DNA of 59,364 nucleotides from CAZOJJ01 sp964580105 (GTDB taxonomy: Bacteria; Bacteroidota; Rhodothermia; Rhodothermales; Rubricoccaceae), in assembly GCA_964580105.1 (NCBI GenBank), contig CAZOJJ010000016.1, forward strand, positions 1 through 59,364, given 5' to 3'. This document shows, piece by piece, positions 11,219 through 19,972 of the stretch. The number at the start of each line of letters is the position of its first letter. The first letter of the stretch is position 1. The translations under genes were made by a program, and so were the position numbers. The notes beneath the pieces are model-generated. The model was not told the DNA's origin, searched no databases, and saw nothing but the letters and a program-made list of their open reading frames with translations.

Positions 11219-11500
11219 ATGTCCGCCACCCCGTCGTCCTACCCGTCCCCCTCCGTCCGCCTCGTGGGCTCGGACCTTGCGCTCTTCCACCGCGGCTTCA
11301 AGCTGGCCGTACGCGCGACGCCCGGCCGTTTCGGCGACCGCTCCTTCGGCTTCACGATTCGCCACCACGGCGACGTGCTCCACCAGTCGGAAGGCGCCTA
11401 CGGCTCGGCCGAGGCGGCCGACCGCGCCGCCCGGCGCTTCATCGACGACGCCCTCGGCGCCTTCGACCGCGCCACCCACCAGCTCGACGCGACCTGCTGA
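11219..11500 (+). CDS. Small hypothetical protein, 93 residues
   Basis: The codon pattern is GC3-rich like its neighbours. The protein is soluble, with a short Ser/Pro-rich N-terminus and a body of alternating aromatic and charged residues (FGFTIRHHGDVLHQSEGAY), ending in an amphipathic helix rich in Ala and Arg. No family is recognised. It is monocistronic, with a strong terminator on each side. Confidence 0.5.
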   Translation: MSATPSSYPSPSVRLVGSDLALFHRGFKLAVRATPGRFGDRSFGFTIRHHGDVLHQSEGAYGSAEAADRAARRFIDDALGAFDRATHQLDATC

Positions 11501-11520
11501 CCCGCTCGTTCTGCTGGCCC

Positions 11521-11586
11521 GCCCGGGCCGTCACGACTCTGAAGCGGTGGGGTTCACGATTCCGCTTCCGTCGTGACGGCCCGGGC
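11521..11586. terminator. Long bidirectional hairpin between convergent genes
   Basis: gcccgggccgtcacgac (11521-11537) pairs perfectly with 11570-11586 (17 bp). Inside it, gaagcgg pairs with ccgcttc. It is centred between the stop codons at 11500 and 11609 and can serve both genes. Confidence 0.8.
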
Positions 11587-11608
11587 ACTTTCGTGTCCGG
11601 CCCTCCGG

Positions 11609-12550
11609 CTACCGCAGCACGATGACGCCGCGCGCGGCCTCGAAGCCGCCGTCGCCGGTGAGGCGGAGGACATACGCCCCGGCCGGGAGGCCGCCCGTCT
11701 CGAACGCGACCGACTGGCGGCCGGCGCCGCGCTCGCCCAGCGGCTCGGTGCGGACCCGGCGCCCCTGGAGGTCGAACACGGCGAGGGTGAGCGCCTCGGG
11801 CCGGCCGAGCGCGAACCCGAGGCGGGCGCGCTCGCGGAGCGGGTTCGGCGTGACGGTGAGGGCGGACGTTCCAGGAGCCAGCGCGGCCGGCTCGTTTGCC
11901 ACGACCGACGTGCCGTATTCGACGCCGTCGATGCGGGCGTAGCGTAAGCCGCTGCCTCCTGCCCCTTTCACCGCGCTCTCCACGAACCCCAGCCCCGACT
12001 GGAAGCTGACGCTTGCCGCCGTGTTGACGAACTGCTTGTAGGAGCGCGTGAGGCAATCGTCACCCAGACAGTGCTCGTGGTCATACGTGCCCGTGACGTA
12101 GACCCAGTACCAGGACTCGGGACACAGACTCTCGTCCGGCTCGTAATCGAAGGGGGCATCGAGTTCACACGCACCGAGCCAGGGGAAGTACGCGAGCGCG
12201 CCGGAGGACCCATCCTCGTAGAGACGAACCACGCTCCGCGTCGCCTCGTCGTATCGCACGAGGAAGGCTTCGTCGTCGCAGGCCGTGGGCAGGTCGGGTC
12301 CTTGCTCGCAGTGCGTCAGCACGAAGTGTGGCTCGCCCTGAAGCAGGCTGTCCCCCTGTATCTCGTACAGCACGAAATACTCCACGAAGTACTCCACGAA
12401 GTACGGATACTCGCCCCCCTTGTCGCGCAACTCCATGATCTCCCAGGCAGGGCCTACCGCCAGCGGGAAGTACGTGTGCCAGTCGGTCGTGTCCGGCTGG
12501 GGCTCCTGCGCGGCGGCGGCCAGAAATCCGAGAAGAAGGAGCGCGCGCAT
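11609..12550 (-). CDS. Secreted protein with a T9SS type A C-terminal sorting domain
   Basis: A short signal peptide (MRALLLLGFLAAAAQ) precedes a mature part with six Cys in a pattern that suggests disulfides. The last 80 residues form a beta-sandwich sorting domain: LTVTPNPLRERARLGF, then LAVFDLQGRRVRTEPLG, then LPAGAYVLRLTGDG, the type A signal that sends proteins through the type IX secretion system. The middle part has no recognised enzyme motif. A 12-bp tandem repeat produces the sequence Tyr-Phe-Val-Glu twice and Tyr-Phe-Val-Leu near residue 50. The cargo function is unknown. Confidence 0.8.
   Translation of the reverse strand: MRALLLLGFLAAAAQEPQPDTTDWHTYFPLAVGPAWEIMELRDKGGEYPYFVEYFVEYFVLYEIQGDSLLQGEPHFVLTHCEQGPDLPTACDDEAFLVRYDEATRSVVRLYEDGSSGALAYFPWLGACELDAPFDYEPDESLCPESWYWVYVTGTYDHEHCLGDDCLTRSYKQFVNTAASVSFQSGLGFVESAVKGAGGSGLRYARIDGVEYGTSVVANEPAALAPGTSALTVTPNPLRERARLGFALGRPEALTLAVFDLQGRRVRTEPLGERGAGRQSVAFETGGLPAGAYVLRLTGDGGFEAARGVIVLR
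12371..12406. repeat. 12-bp in-frame tandem repeat in the T9SS cargo gene
   Basis: cacgaaatactc, cacgaagtactc and cacgaagtacgg follow each other at 12371, 12383 and 12395, encoding repeats of Tyr-Phe-Val-Glu/Leu. Confidence 0.9.
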
Positions 12551-12577
12551 GCCGCCGAGCGAATCCTGATCCGTCCC

Positions 12578-12609
12578 CGCAGGGTACGGCGTTCGACCGA
12601 AACCTCCAA
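12578..12609 (-). promoter_or_regulatory. Candidate promoter of the T9SS cargo gene
   Basis: On the minus strand TTGG starts at 12609 and TACCCTG lies at 12584-12578 (TTG-N22-TACCCTG), 28 bases before the start codon. It shares the 12551-12612 spacer with the start of tsaD on the other strand. Confidence 0.4.
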
Positions 12610-12612
12610 GCC

Positions 12613-13647
12613 GTGCTCCCTGCCGACCTCACCCTCCTCGCCATCGAGTCGTCGTGCGACGACACGGCGGCGGCCGTCCTCACGGGCGGGCGCGTGGCCT
12701 CGTCGGTCGTGGCGAGCCAGCGCATCCACGAGGGGTTCGGCGGCGTCGTGCCGGAACTGGCCAGCCGCGCCCACCAGCGCCTCATCGTGCCGACCGTCGA
12801 GGCGGCCCTGGAGGAAGCCGGGGTGACGAAGGACGACCTGCAGGCCGTGGCGGTGACGTACGGACCCGGCCTGGCCGGCTCGCTCCTCGTCGGCCTCTCG
12901 TTCGCGAAGGCGCTGGCCCTCGGCCTCGGCGTCCCGCTCGTCGGGGTCAACCACCTGGAGGGCCACGTCTACAGCGTGTTCATCGACGCGCCGAGGCCGG
13001 CGTTTCCGTACCTCTGCCTGACCGTCTCCGGCGGCCACACGCTGCTGACGCTCGTGCACGAGGGGTTCGTCCACGAGGAGCTCGGCCGCACGCGCGACGA
13101 CGCGGCGGGCGAGGCCTACGACAAGGTGGCCAAGCTGCTCGGCCTCGGCTACCCCGGCGGCCCGCCCGTGGACCGTCTCGCCGCCGAGGGCGACCCATCG
13201 TTCCGGGCCTTTCCCTCGCCCCGCCTGCCCGGGCCCGACGGGCGGCCGGGCTATGCCTTCTCGTTCTCCGGCATCAAGACGAACGTCCGCTACTTCCTTC
13301 AGGACCTCGCGCCGGCCGAGCGCGAGCGCGTGCTGACGGATCACCTCGCCGACGTGTGCGCCTCGTTCCAGCAGGCCGTCGTGGACGCGCTGGTGGGCGC
13401 CGTGCGGGACGCCGTGCGGGAGACGGGCGTGCGGCACGTCGCCCTCGTGGGCGGGGTGTCGGCCAACCGGGGGCTGCGCGCCGCCGCCCAGGCCGCCGCC
13501 GAGGCGGACGGCTTCGCGCTCCACGTCCCGGCCTTCCAGCACTCCGTGGACAACGCGGCGATGATCGCGGTGACGGGCGCGTTCAAGCTGGCGGCGGGCC
13601 AGACGAGCGGCCTCGACCTCACCGCCGAGCCGTCGCTCAAGCTCTGA
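12613..13647 (+). CDS. tsaD: tRNA N6-adenosine threonylcarbamoyltransferase TsaD
   Basis: TsaD transfers the threonylcarbamoyl group to A37 of tRNAs that read ANN codons. The frame has 344 residues, the usual length. It shows IESSCDDTAAAV at the N-terminus, VVPELASRAH, the metal-binding VNHLEGH, CLTVSGGHT, and the C-terminal nucleotide loop GGVSANRGLR with a metal Asp in HSVDNAAMIA. GTG at 12613 is the only start giving the family's normal N-terminus. It overlaps the convergent sulfotransferase gene by 11 bp. Confidence 0.97.
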   Translation: MLPADLTLLAIESSCDDTAAAVLTGGRVASSVVASQRIHEGFGGVVPELASRAHQRLIVPTVEAALEEAGVTKDDLQAVAVTYGPGLAGSLLVGLSFAKALALGLGVPLVGVNHLEGHVYSVFIDAPRPAFPYLCLTVSGGHTLLTLVHEGFVHEELGRTRDDAAGEAYDKVAKLLGLGYPGGPPVDRLAAEGDPSFRAFPSPRLPGPDGRPGYAFSFSGIKTNVRYFLQDLAPAERERVLTDHLADVCASFQQAVVDALVGAVRDAVRETGVRHVALVGGVSANRGLRAAAQAAAEADGFALHVPAFQHSVDNAAMIAVTGAFKLAAGQTSGLDLTAEPSLKL

Positions 13648-14623
13648 GCCGGAGCCGCTCCAGCGCCTCGTAGGCGGATGGAAGTGCGTCGGGAAGAGGC
13701 TCCGGCGGGACCTCGGAGGGAGGCGAGAACGGCACGTGCCGCGCCTTCGCGTCCCAGGCGGCGCGGGCCCGCATCCGTTCGACCTCCTCCGGCGCCGGCG
13801 TCACGCCGCAGGCCGGGAGCAGGATCGTCCACGCCGAGGCGGGGAGGTCGTCGTACGCCAGCAGCTTCAACGCACCCGCTCGGGCGTGGCGAAGAGCAGC
13901 CGCGAACAACGACGTCAGCACGCGAGCGGGGTAGCCCTTCCAGTCGGTGACCGCTTCGGGCTGAAGCCCGAGGCGGGCGGGGTCGACGAGGCCGGGGACC
14001 ATCTGCCGCCCCGGCTGGCGGCGGTGCGAAGCGAGGATGGCCGCCGGGCGGCGGTAGAGGAAGAAGAAGGGCGTCCGGGGCAGCGCGCGGCGGAAGAGCG
14101 GGAGGTGGGCGACGTGCCAGCTGTCGAGCTTGACGAACAGCTCGCGCTCGTCGCCGGAGCGGCGCCGGCCGAGAAGGCGCAGGAGCCGGATCAAGGCACG
14201 GTTCGCCGTTGCCGCGTCGGCCTCGCGGTAGTGGGCCACCCAGTCGTCGAGGACGGGCGGTTCGGCGAGCACGATGGCCTCGCGCCGGGTGGCGAGGAGC
14301 TGGGCGAGGAGCGTGGAGCCGCAGCGCGAGGCGTGAAAGAGCAGCGCCGTGGGCACGGCGGCGTCGAGGGCGTCGGCGGCGTCGAGGGCGGAGTGCGGCG
14401 TTCGCGCCCACCGCCGCTCGGCCGGAGCGACGCGGGCGAACGTGTCCTCGAAGAAGGGATCGGTGAACCGGGCCGTCCCGGCGTGGCTCCACCATACCTC
14501 CGAGGCCGTCAGCGCCACCGGGTACCAGCCGCGCAGCGACGGGCCCCACGCTGCTTCGGGCCCGGCGAGGAGCCGCCGGGCTTCCGGAGGGAGCGCCGCG
14601 CGGGGGTCAGGCGAGGAGGGCAC
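13637..14623 (-). CDS. Sulfotransferase-fold protein
   Basis: The 328-residue protein has a sulfotransferase-type 5' PAPS loop, LLFHASRCGSTLLAQLLA, and a 3'-phosphate-binding candidate in FFFLYRRPAAILASHRRQ. It has no signal peptide. It is translated from a start that overlaps the upstream hydroxylase gene by 17 bp, so the two are coupled and probably act on the same substrate. The acceptor (a small molecule, peptide or lipid) cannot be told. Its 3' end overlaps tsaD on the other strand. Confidence 0.7.
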   Translation of the reverse strand: MPSSPDPRAALPPEARRLLAGPEAAWGPSLRGWYPVALTASEVWWSHAGTARFTDPFFEDTFARVAPAERRWARTPHSALDAADALDAAVPTALLFHASRCGSTLLAQLLATRREAIVLAEPPVLDDWVAHYREADAATANRALIRLLRLLGRRRSGDERELFVKLDSWHVAHLPLFRRALPRTPFFFLYRRPAAILASHRRQPGRQMVPGLVDPARLGLQPEAVTDWKGYPARVLTSLFAAALRHARAGALKLLAYDDLPASAWTILLPACGVTPAPEEVERMRARAAWDAKARHVPFSPPSEVPPEPLPDALPSAYEALERLRLRA

Positions 14624-15173
14624 GGACCCAGTCGTTCACGCGCGCGTCGAGGACGAGGTGGACGCGGTCGGTCGCGCCCCGGTTGGAGACGCGGTGCGGG
14701 TCGCTCAGGCGGAGGTACCAGCACTCGCCCTCGGCCATCGCCACCGGCTCGCCGTTGAGCATGAACTCCACGCCCGGGTTCGTGACGACGGGCACGTGGA
14801 GGCGCACCGTCCCCGCCTCGACGTCGAGGTCGGGGTCGCGGTGCTCCTTGATGACCGAGCCCGCCGCGAGGCGCATCAGCCGCACCGCCTCCAGCGGACA
14901 GGCGAAGGCGGCGAGGACCTCCTGGAGGTACGGCGCGTCCGCGAGGAAGGGCGTGTCCACGTACGTCTCGACGCCGGGGTGGCTGGTGATCATCTGGATG
15001 GGGTGCGCCGCCCCTTCCGGCGCCCGCAGCGGCAGCACGCTCCACCGGCCGTCGTAGTTCTGGCGGACGAAGTGCTCGGTCCAGTCGGAAGCCTCCAGCC
15101 GCGCGAGGTCGGCCTGGAGACGGGCGGGGTCGAACTGCAGCGGGAGGCGCTTGCGGTCAGGGGCAGCGGGCAT
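14607..15173 (-). CDS. Aspartyl/asparaginyl beta-hydroxylase-domain protein
   Basis: The protein has 188 residues and belongs to the Fe(II)/2-oxoglutarate oxygenase group with the AspH fold. The iron-ligand candidates are the His in VIKEHRDPDLD and the His in LSDPHRVSNRG, with the co-substrate Arg in the latter. Such enzymes hydroxylate Asp/Asn residues or related small molecules. I chose ATG 15173 because longer frames contain low-quality sequence. It overlaps the downstream sulfotransferase. On the minus strand, TACCTTCG at 15211-15204 may be the -7 element of its promoter. Confidence 0.75.
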   Translation of the reverse strand: MPAAPDRKRLPLQFDPARLQADLARLEASDWTEHFVRQNYDGRWSVLPLRAPEGAAHPIQMITSHPGVETYVDTPFLADAPYLQEVLAAFACPLEAVRLMRLAAGSVIKEHRDPDLDVEAGTVRLHVPVVTNPGVEFMLNGEPVAMAEGECWYLRLSDPHRVSNRGATDRVHLVLDARVNDWVRALLA

Positions 15174-15324
15174 GGCGAGACGCGCAGCGAGAGGAGACGG
15201 CGCCGAAGGTAGCACGGCGGCGCCTCGGGCGGCTTTTCTCGGAAGCTTGCCGAGGCGGGCCGGCCCGGGCGCGAACTCCGGCCCGGCCGCCTCGTTAGCG
15301 AGGTCCGCTTCCGCTCCCACCCCG

Positions 15325-15834
15325 ATGCCCGATACGACGACCTCCCAAAGCCCCCTCGACGCGCAGCTGGAGGCGCTCCAGGAGGAGGCCCTCCGCCACA
15401 CCCGCCTCTCCCTCGACCACATGGCCGCGTATGGCATCCGGCCGGAGGGCCGCGTCGGCCTGTTCCTCCCGCCGGAGAGCCGCCAGCAGGAGATCCACCG
15501 CCTGCCGTACCGCCACGAGGCGCGGCAGGTCGTCGTCTATGAGACGGAGCCCGGCGAGTTCTCGGCGCTCTGCCCGTTCTCCGGCCTGCCCGATTTCGGC
15601 ACACTCCGCGTCGAGTACGTACCGGGCTCGTGGTTGCTGGAGCTCAAGAGCCTGAAGTACTACGTCCTCTCGTGGCGGCACATCGGGCAGGCCCAGGAGG
15701 ACATCACGGCGTACGTTTACGAGGACCTCCTCCGCCACCTCGACGACCCCGAGTACCTCGTCGTCACGACCGCCTACAACGTCCGGGGCGGGATCAACAC
15801 GACCTGCACGATAGACAGCCGGTCGCAGCCCTGA
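15325..15834 (+). CDS. queF: NADPH-dependent 7-cyano-7-deazaguanine reductase QueF
   Basis: QueF reduces preQ0 to preQ1 in queuosine biosynthesis. The 169-residue frame has the nucleophile Cys83 in FSALCPFSGLPDFGTL and the QueF family motif ELKSLKYYVLSWR. It is of the short (unimodular) T-fold type. The ATG at 15325 was chosen over upstream in-frame codons because the conserved part begins soon after. The 151-bp upstream spacer carries an imperfect GC-rich hairpin (15251-15294) but no preQ1 riboswitch that I can recognise. Confidence 0.95.
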   Translation: MPDTTTSQSPLDAQLEALQEEALRHTRLSLDHMAAYGIRPEGRVGLFLPPESRQQEIHRLPYRHEARQVVVYETEPGEFSALCPFSGLPDFGTLRVEYVPGSWLLELKSLKYYVLSWRHIGQAQEDITAYVYEDLLRHLDDPEYLVVTTAYNVRGGINTTCTIDSRSQP

Positions 15835-15876
15835 GCCGCGCGGCGCCTCACCCGGCTCGCCTCGGTCTCCCGGTGG

Positions 15877-15896
15877 GCCGGGCGGATGCGCCCGGC
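15877..15896 (+). terminator. Hairpin after queF
   Basis: gccgggcg and cgcccggc form a perfect 8-bp stem around the stable tetraloop gatg, about 40 bases after the stop codon. There is no long T-run; the assignment is moderate. Confidence 0.5.
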
Positions 15897-15976
15897 GTGG
15901 ACAATTCCGCCCCGTAAACGCCCGTCCTCGCGGGCGGCCCGGTTTCTGACTTCGCCCGCCTCGTTCTCGTCCCCCG

Positions 15977-17062
15977 ATGCGCTACGTCCTCCTTGCCCTC
16001 TTGCTCTTCGCCCTGGCCGTCGGCGTCGGAGGCGCGTGGCTCGCCTGGGCGCCGAACACGCCGCCGTACGACGGCAAGCGCGGCGTTCGCATCCCGCCCG
16101 GCTCCTCCTTCGACACCGCCGCCGACTCGCTCGAAGCGGCCGGGCTGCTCGCCTCGCGCTTCGCGTTCGAGACGTTCGCCGGCCTCACCGGCTGGGGGGA
16201 GCAGGTCAAGCCGGGGCACTACCTCTTCGAGAGCGGCGCGAGCAACTGGGACCTCCTCGACAAGATCCGCAAGGGGCTCCAGGACCCCATCCTCGTCACC
16301 ATCCCGCCGGGCACGCGGCCGGCCGTCCTCGCCGCCGTCCTCCGCCGCGACCTCGGCACCGACTCCGCCGCCGTCGCCCGGGCGTTCCGGAACCCGGACC
16401 TGGCGGCCGAACTGGGCACGGACACGCTGCACCTCTTCGGCCACATGCGGCCCAACACGTTCGACATCTACTGGACGATGGACGCCGAGGAGGCCATCCG
16501 CCGCATCCACGCCTGGTACGACCGGTTCTGGACCGAGGCGCGCCGCGCGAAGGCCGAGGCGCTCGGCCTCACGCCCGACGAGGTCGTCACGCTGGCGAGC
16601 ATCGTCGAGTGGGAGGCGCGGAAGCCGGAGGAGCGGCCCCGCATCGCGGGCGTCTACCTCAACCGGCTGCTGGGGCGCACGGGCGCCGGGCGGATGCGCC
16701 TCCAGGCCGACCCCACCGTGCAGTACGCCCTCATGCAGGCCCACGGCGGCCCCATGCGCCGCCTCCTCTTCGCGGATTACCGCTTCCCGAGCCCCTACAA
16801 CACCTACCTCATCGACGGCCTCCCGCCGGGGCCGATCACGAACCCCTCCGAGTCCAGCATCGACGCCGTGCTGGATGCGGAAGACCACGACTTCCTCTAC
16901 TTCGTCGCCGACGGCTCGGGCGGGCACCGCTTCAGCCGGACGGCCGCCGAGCACGGCCGCGCCGCCGCCGAATGGCGCGCGTTCATCACCGAGCAGACGC
17001 GCATCCGCCAGCAGCGCGAGGACTCGCTGCGGCGCGCCCAAGCGCAGGCAGATAGCCAGTAG
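15977..17062 (+). CDS. mltG: Endolytic murein transglycosylase MltG (YceG)
   Basis: MltG cleaves nascent peptidoglycan strands at the inner membrane. One N-terminal membrane helix is followed by a LysM-like part and the YceG domain. The catalytic Glu211 lies in LASIVEWEA, and the conserved QADPTVQYAL and SPYNTYLIDGLPPGPI segments are present. The length of 361 residues is normal. The TAG stop lies within a tandem tagccag pair. Confidence 0.95.
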   Translation: MRYVLLALLLFALAVGVGGAWLAWAPNTPPYDGKRGVRIPPGSSFDTAADSLEAAGLLASRFAFETFAGLTGWGEQVKPGHYLFESGASNWDLLDKIRKGLQDPILVTIPPGTRPAVLAAVLRRDLGTDSAAVARAFRNPDLAAELGTDTLHLFGHMRPNTFDIYWTMDAEEAIRRIHAWYDRFWTEARRAKAEALGLTPDEVVTLASIVEWEARKPEERPRIAGVYLNRLLGRTGAGRMRLQADPTVQYALMQAHGGPMRRLLFADYRFPSPYNTYLIDGLPPGPITNPSESSIDAVLDAEDHDFLYFVADGSGGHRFSRTAAEHGRAAAEWRAFITEQTRIRQQREDSLRRAQAQADSQ

Positions 17063-17113
17063 CCAGATGGGGGATGGTCCATTTCCACCAGGCCATCCAC
17101 CAGGCCATCCCCC
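17053..17113. repeat. Junction element: tandem words and hairpin between mltG and the next gene
   Basis: tagccag is tandem at 17053-17059 and 17060-17066 (the second supplies the TAG stop). ccaccaggccat is tandem at 17085-17096 and 17097-17108. gggggatggtcc pairs imperfectly with ggccatccccc at 17103-17113. The spacer thus folds into a hairpin between two co-directional genes. Confidence 0.75.
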
Positions 17114-17124
17114 TACCTTCCTCC

Positions 17125-18708
17125 ATGAACCTCACCGCCGTCCGCACCCTCGTCGCCGCCCAGCTCAAGACGGAGTTGCGGCACCCCAAGACGGGTAAGT
17201 TCGGACCGTCGCGGGTGGGCGTGACGGCGCTGGCGTACGGGTTCTCAGGGCTCGTGCTGGCGCTCTCGCTCGGCGACGCCCCGCCGGAGCAGGTGCTGTT
17301 CGTGGCGGGCTCGTTCGGCCTCGTCCTCGCCGCCTTCGGCATCGCGGGGTCGTACGATGAACTGATGGGGCGGCCGAAGGACAACGCCTGGCTGACGACG
17401 CTGCCCGTGAGCGAGCACGAGCACTATCTCGCCCGCCTCGTCGGCATCGGTGGGTACGTGGCGCTCGTGGCCGTGAGCGTGGCGGCGCCGGTGGCGGTGC
17501 GGACCGGCCTGGCGCACGGCGTCGGCGCCGGGCTGTCGGTCGGCGCGCTCGTCGCGGGCGGGATGGTGTGGACGGCGGCGGCGGGCGTGGCGGCGCTCTG
17601 GGCGCTCACGCTCACGCTGCCCTACCGGCTGCTCCACCCGGCGCTCTCAACCACGCGGACGCTGCTCGTAGCGCTCCTCGTGCTGGGCTACCAGTGGGTC
17701 GGCTCGCAGCCCGAGGCGGCCGCGGCGGCGTGGTGGCCCGCCGCGTGGCTGGCCGACGGCCTCGCCGGGCGGCCGTCGCTCGGCCTCGCGCTGCTCCTCG
17801 GCAGCGTCGGCGTGATGACGGCGGCGTTCGCGGCGTACTTCCCCGGCCGCTACTTCCGCCTCCTCGCCCGCCTCGCCGACGGCGCGGCGCAGCTCGAACG
17901 GCAGGCGCGCGGGCGGCGCGTGCTGACGCTGCCGGAGCGGCTGCTCGTCCGCAACCCCGCCGCGCGGGCGGCCTACGGCTTCGCGCTGGCGGCCTTCCGG
18001 GACGACCGCCTCGTGCGCGGGCGGCTCTGGCCCGCCGCGCTGCTCCCGCTCGGCTTTGCGTTCTTCGGCTGGTGGATGGGCGGCCTCGGCGACCTCTTCG
18101 TCTACGGCCCGGAGAACGTGCTCGCCTTCCCCGAGACGCGGCTCCACCTCTCGCTCCTGGTGATCCTGCTCTTCTGCGGGCAGTCGCTCGTGCAGACGCT
18201 CCAGGTCTCGGACCACGCCGAGGCGGCCTGGGCCTTCGACACGCTGCCCGGTGCGCGCCCGCGTCGCCTCCAGCTCGGCGCGCAGCAGGCGCTGCTCTAC
18301 CGCGTGCTGCTCCCGCTCCACGCCGTTCTCGCCTTCGTCCTGGCGATGGAGATGGCCGTGCTCCACGCGCTGATCCACGCGGCGTTCTGGTTCGCCGTCG
18401 TGGGCATCGCCACGCGGGTGCACGCGCTGGTGCACCGGCGCCCGCCGTTCTCGCACCGGACGGACCGCTTCAGCGCGGGCGCGCGGTTCATACCGCTCTT
18501 GATCTCGATCCCCGCCGCGCTCGGCGTGCTCGTGATCCAGACGTTCACGTTCACGTCGCCGCTGCTGGCGGTGCAGGCCGTCGTGGGCCTGCTCGTCGTC
18601 AACGCCGGGCTGGCCCGCCTCGCGGCGCGGACGCCGCACCGGCGGCCTCGCCCGAAGCCCGAGCCCCTCCACCTCGGCGCCGAGGCGGGCGCGGTCGAAG
18701 CGGCCTGA
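17125..18708 (+). CDS. Polytopic membrane protein, ABC-permease-like, 527 residues
   Basis: About 12 hydrophobic segments are spread over the whole chain, with a long Arg-rich loop near residues 265-290. The sequence starts with a soluble helix (NLTAVRTLVAAQLKTELRHPKTGKFG), as in ABC-2 type permeases that act with a separate ATPase. No ATPase gene is adjacent. I took ATG 17125 rather than an upstream in-frame ATG that would start in the junction repeats. The stop touches the stop of the convergent gene with no base between them. Function uncertain. Confidence 0.6.
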   Translation: MNLTAVRTLVAAQLKTELRHPKTGKFGPSRVGVTALAYGFSGLVLALSLGDAPPEQVLFVAGSFGLVLAAFGIAGSYDELMGRPKDNAWLTTLPVSEHEHYLARLVGIGGYVALVAVSVAAPVAVRTGLAHGVGAGLSVGALVAGGMVWTAAAGVAALWALTLTLPYRLLHPALSTTRTLLVALLVLGYQWVGSQPEAAAAAWWPAAWLADGLAGRPSLGLALLLGSVGVMTAAFAAYFPGRYFRLLARLADGAAQLERQARGRRVLTLPERLLVRNPAARAAYGFALAAFRDDRLVRGRLWPAALLPLGFAFFGWWMGGLGDLFVYGPENVLAFPETRLHLSLLVILLFCGQSLVQTLQVSDHAEAAWAFDTLPGARPRRLQLGAQQALLYRVLLPLHAVLAFVLAMEMAVLHALIHAAFWFAVVGIATRVHALVHRRPPFSHRTDRFSAGARFIPLLISIPAALGVLVIQTFTFTSPLLAVQAVVGLLVVNAGLARLAARTPHRRPRPKPEPLHLGAEAGAVEAA

Positions 18709-19884
18709 TCAGAACCGCACGTCCACGCCGACCTGGACGGCGTTGCGGGTCCCGTGTCCCTCGACCCCGACCGGAAACGGTGCCACGCTGTCGTCGCGCA
18801 CGTGGATCAGCGTGACGTCCAGCCGCGCCTGCGGATGCACGTTCACGCCCGCGCCGACGGCGTACGTCTGCCGGATGACCTCGGGCGTGGGTCCGACGTA
18901 GCGCGGATCGGGCTGGAACGCCGCGCCCGCCCGGAGCGCCACCGGCCCGACCAGCCCCTCCACGCCGAGGCGCGTGTTGAGCACGGGCCGCAGGTAGGAG
19001 TCGGCGAAGGCGTTCTCGTAAAGCAGGTCGGGGTCGCCGTCGGCGAGGAAGCGGGCCTGGCCCCAGTCCACCACCTCCACGTCGGCGCTGACGAGGACGG
19101 CGGGGCTGCCGGCGAGGAAGCCGACGGCCACGCGCCAGGGCGTCCGCATCACGACTTCGCGGTCCACGATCTCAATGTCGCCATCGGCCGTCTCGTCCTC
19201 ACCCTGCTGGTCGAGGCGGAGCCAGGTGGGGGACTCGACGGTGAGCCCGAGGCGGAGGCCGTAGTCGAGCGCGGCCGAGAGCCCGGCGCGCACGTTCACG
19301 CCTGCGAGCTCCGTGTCGCGTGTAGAGAAGCCGCCGTCGAAGTCGCCGTCCGGCCCGCTCGTCCGCTCGTAGCGGCCGACCGGGGCGTTGACGGAGAGGC
19401 CGCCCATCAGGCGCGGCGAGAGGGCGACGGCCCCCGCCGCCGAGACCGCACCCTGCCAGCCTGACTCGCGGCGCCCTCGCTGATCGCGCCCGCCCGCCTC
19501 GGTGGTGCGGAGGTAGCTCGCGGTGGTGTGGTAGCCGCCGCCGAACGCCAGCGCCCCGCGCACGACCGGCAGCGGCGCAGCGTACCCGACCGTCTCCAGC
19601 ACCACGCCCTCCTCGTCCCGCGCAAAGCCCCGCCCGAAGCCGTCGGCCTCGTTGACGAACGCCTCGGCGGAGGCAACGGCCTGGGCCGAGCGGAGGTAGG
19701 CGAGGCCGGCGGGGTTGGCGTAGGCCGCGTCCCAGTCGCCCAGGCCGGCGGTGGCCGCCCCGCCCATCGCCGTCAGGCGGGGGCCGACGGCGGGGCTCCG
19801 CTGGCCGAAGAACAGGAGGTCGTCGAGGGTCTGGGCCTGCGCGGAGGCGGCCAGCACCGCGAGGAAGAAGAGGAGGAGACGCAT
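18709..19884 (-). CDS. Outer-membrane beta-barrel protein (FadL/PorV-like)
   Basis: The signal peptide (MRLLLFFLAVLAASAQAQT) is followed by AMGGAATAGLGDWDAAYANPAGLAYL, the typical opening of OmpP1/FadL and PorV-like barrels of Bacteroidota. The remaining 350 residues alternate as short amphipathic strands and end in VQVGVDVRF, with the C-terminal Phe needed for barrel insertion. Such proteins carry hydrophobic substrates or act in type IX secretion; which one is not clear here. ATG 19884 was chosen for the signal peptide. Confidence 0.8.
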   Translation of the reverse strand: MRLLLFFLAVLAASAQAQTLDDLLFFGQRSPAVGPRLTAMGGAATAGLGDWDAAYANPAGLAYLRSAQAVASAEAFVNEADGFGRGFARDEEGVVLETVGYAAPLPVVRGALAFGGGYHTTASYLRTTEAGGRDQRGRRESGWQGAVSAAGAVALSPRLMGGLSVNAPVGRYERTSGPDGDFDGGFSTRDTELAGVNVRAGLSAALDYGLRLGLTVESPTWLRLDQQGEDETADGDIEIVDREVVMRTPWRVAVGFLAGSPAVLVSADVEVVDWGQARFLADGDPDLLYENAFADSYLRPVLNTRLGVEGLVGPVALRAGAAFQPDPRYVGPTPEVIRQTYAVGAGVNVHPQARLDVTLIHVRDDSVAPFPVGVEGHGTRNAVQVGVDVRF

Positions 19885-19910
19885 GGCAGGAACGAGACGG
19901 GCGGATACGA

Positions 19911-19942
19911 GGAAGGCCCGCCGCCGGAGCCGCGGGCCTTCC
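19911..19942 (-). terminator. Hairpin after the Tyr-rich lipoprotein gene
   Basis: ggaaggcccg... and cgggccttcc form a stem of 10-11 bp with a loop of about ten bases. It lies 30 bases after the minus-strand stop at 19973 and before the barrel gene. Confidence 0.6.
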
Positions 19943-19972
19943 GACTCCCGTCCGAAGAGGGGAGGAGGGGGA

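Noticed and set aside
15174..15324. preQ1 riboswitch upstream of queF
   Set aside because: The spacer has GC-rich hairpins but lacks the A-rich tail and short H-type pseudoknot pattern of preQ1 aptamers.
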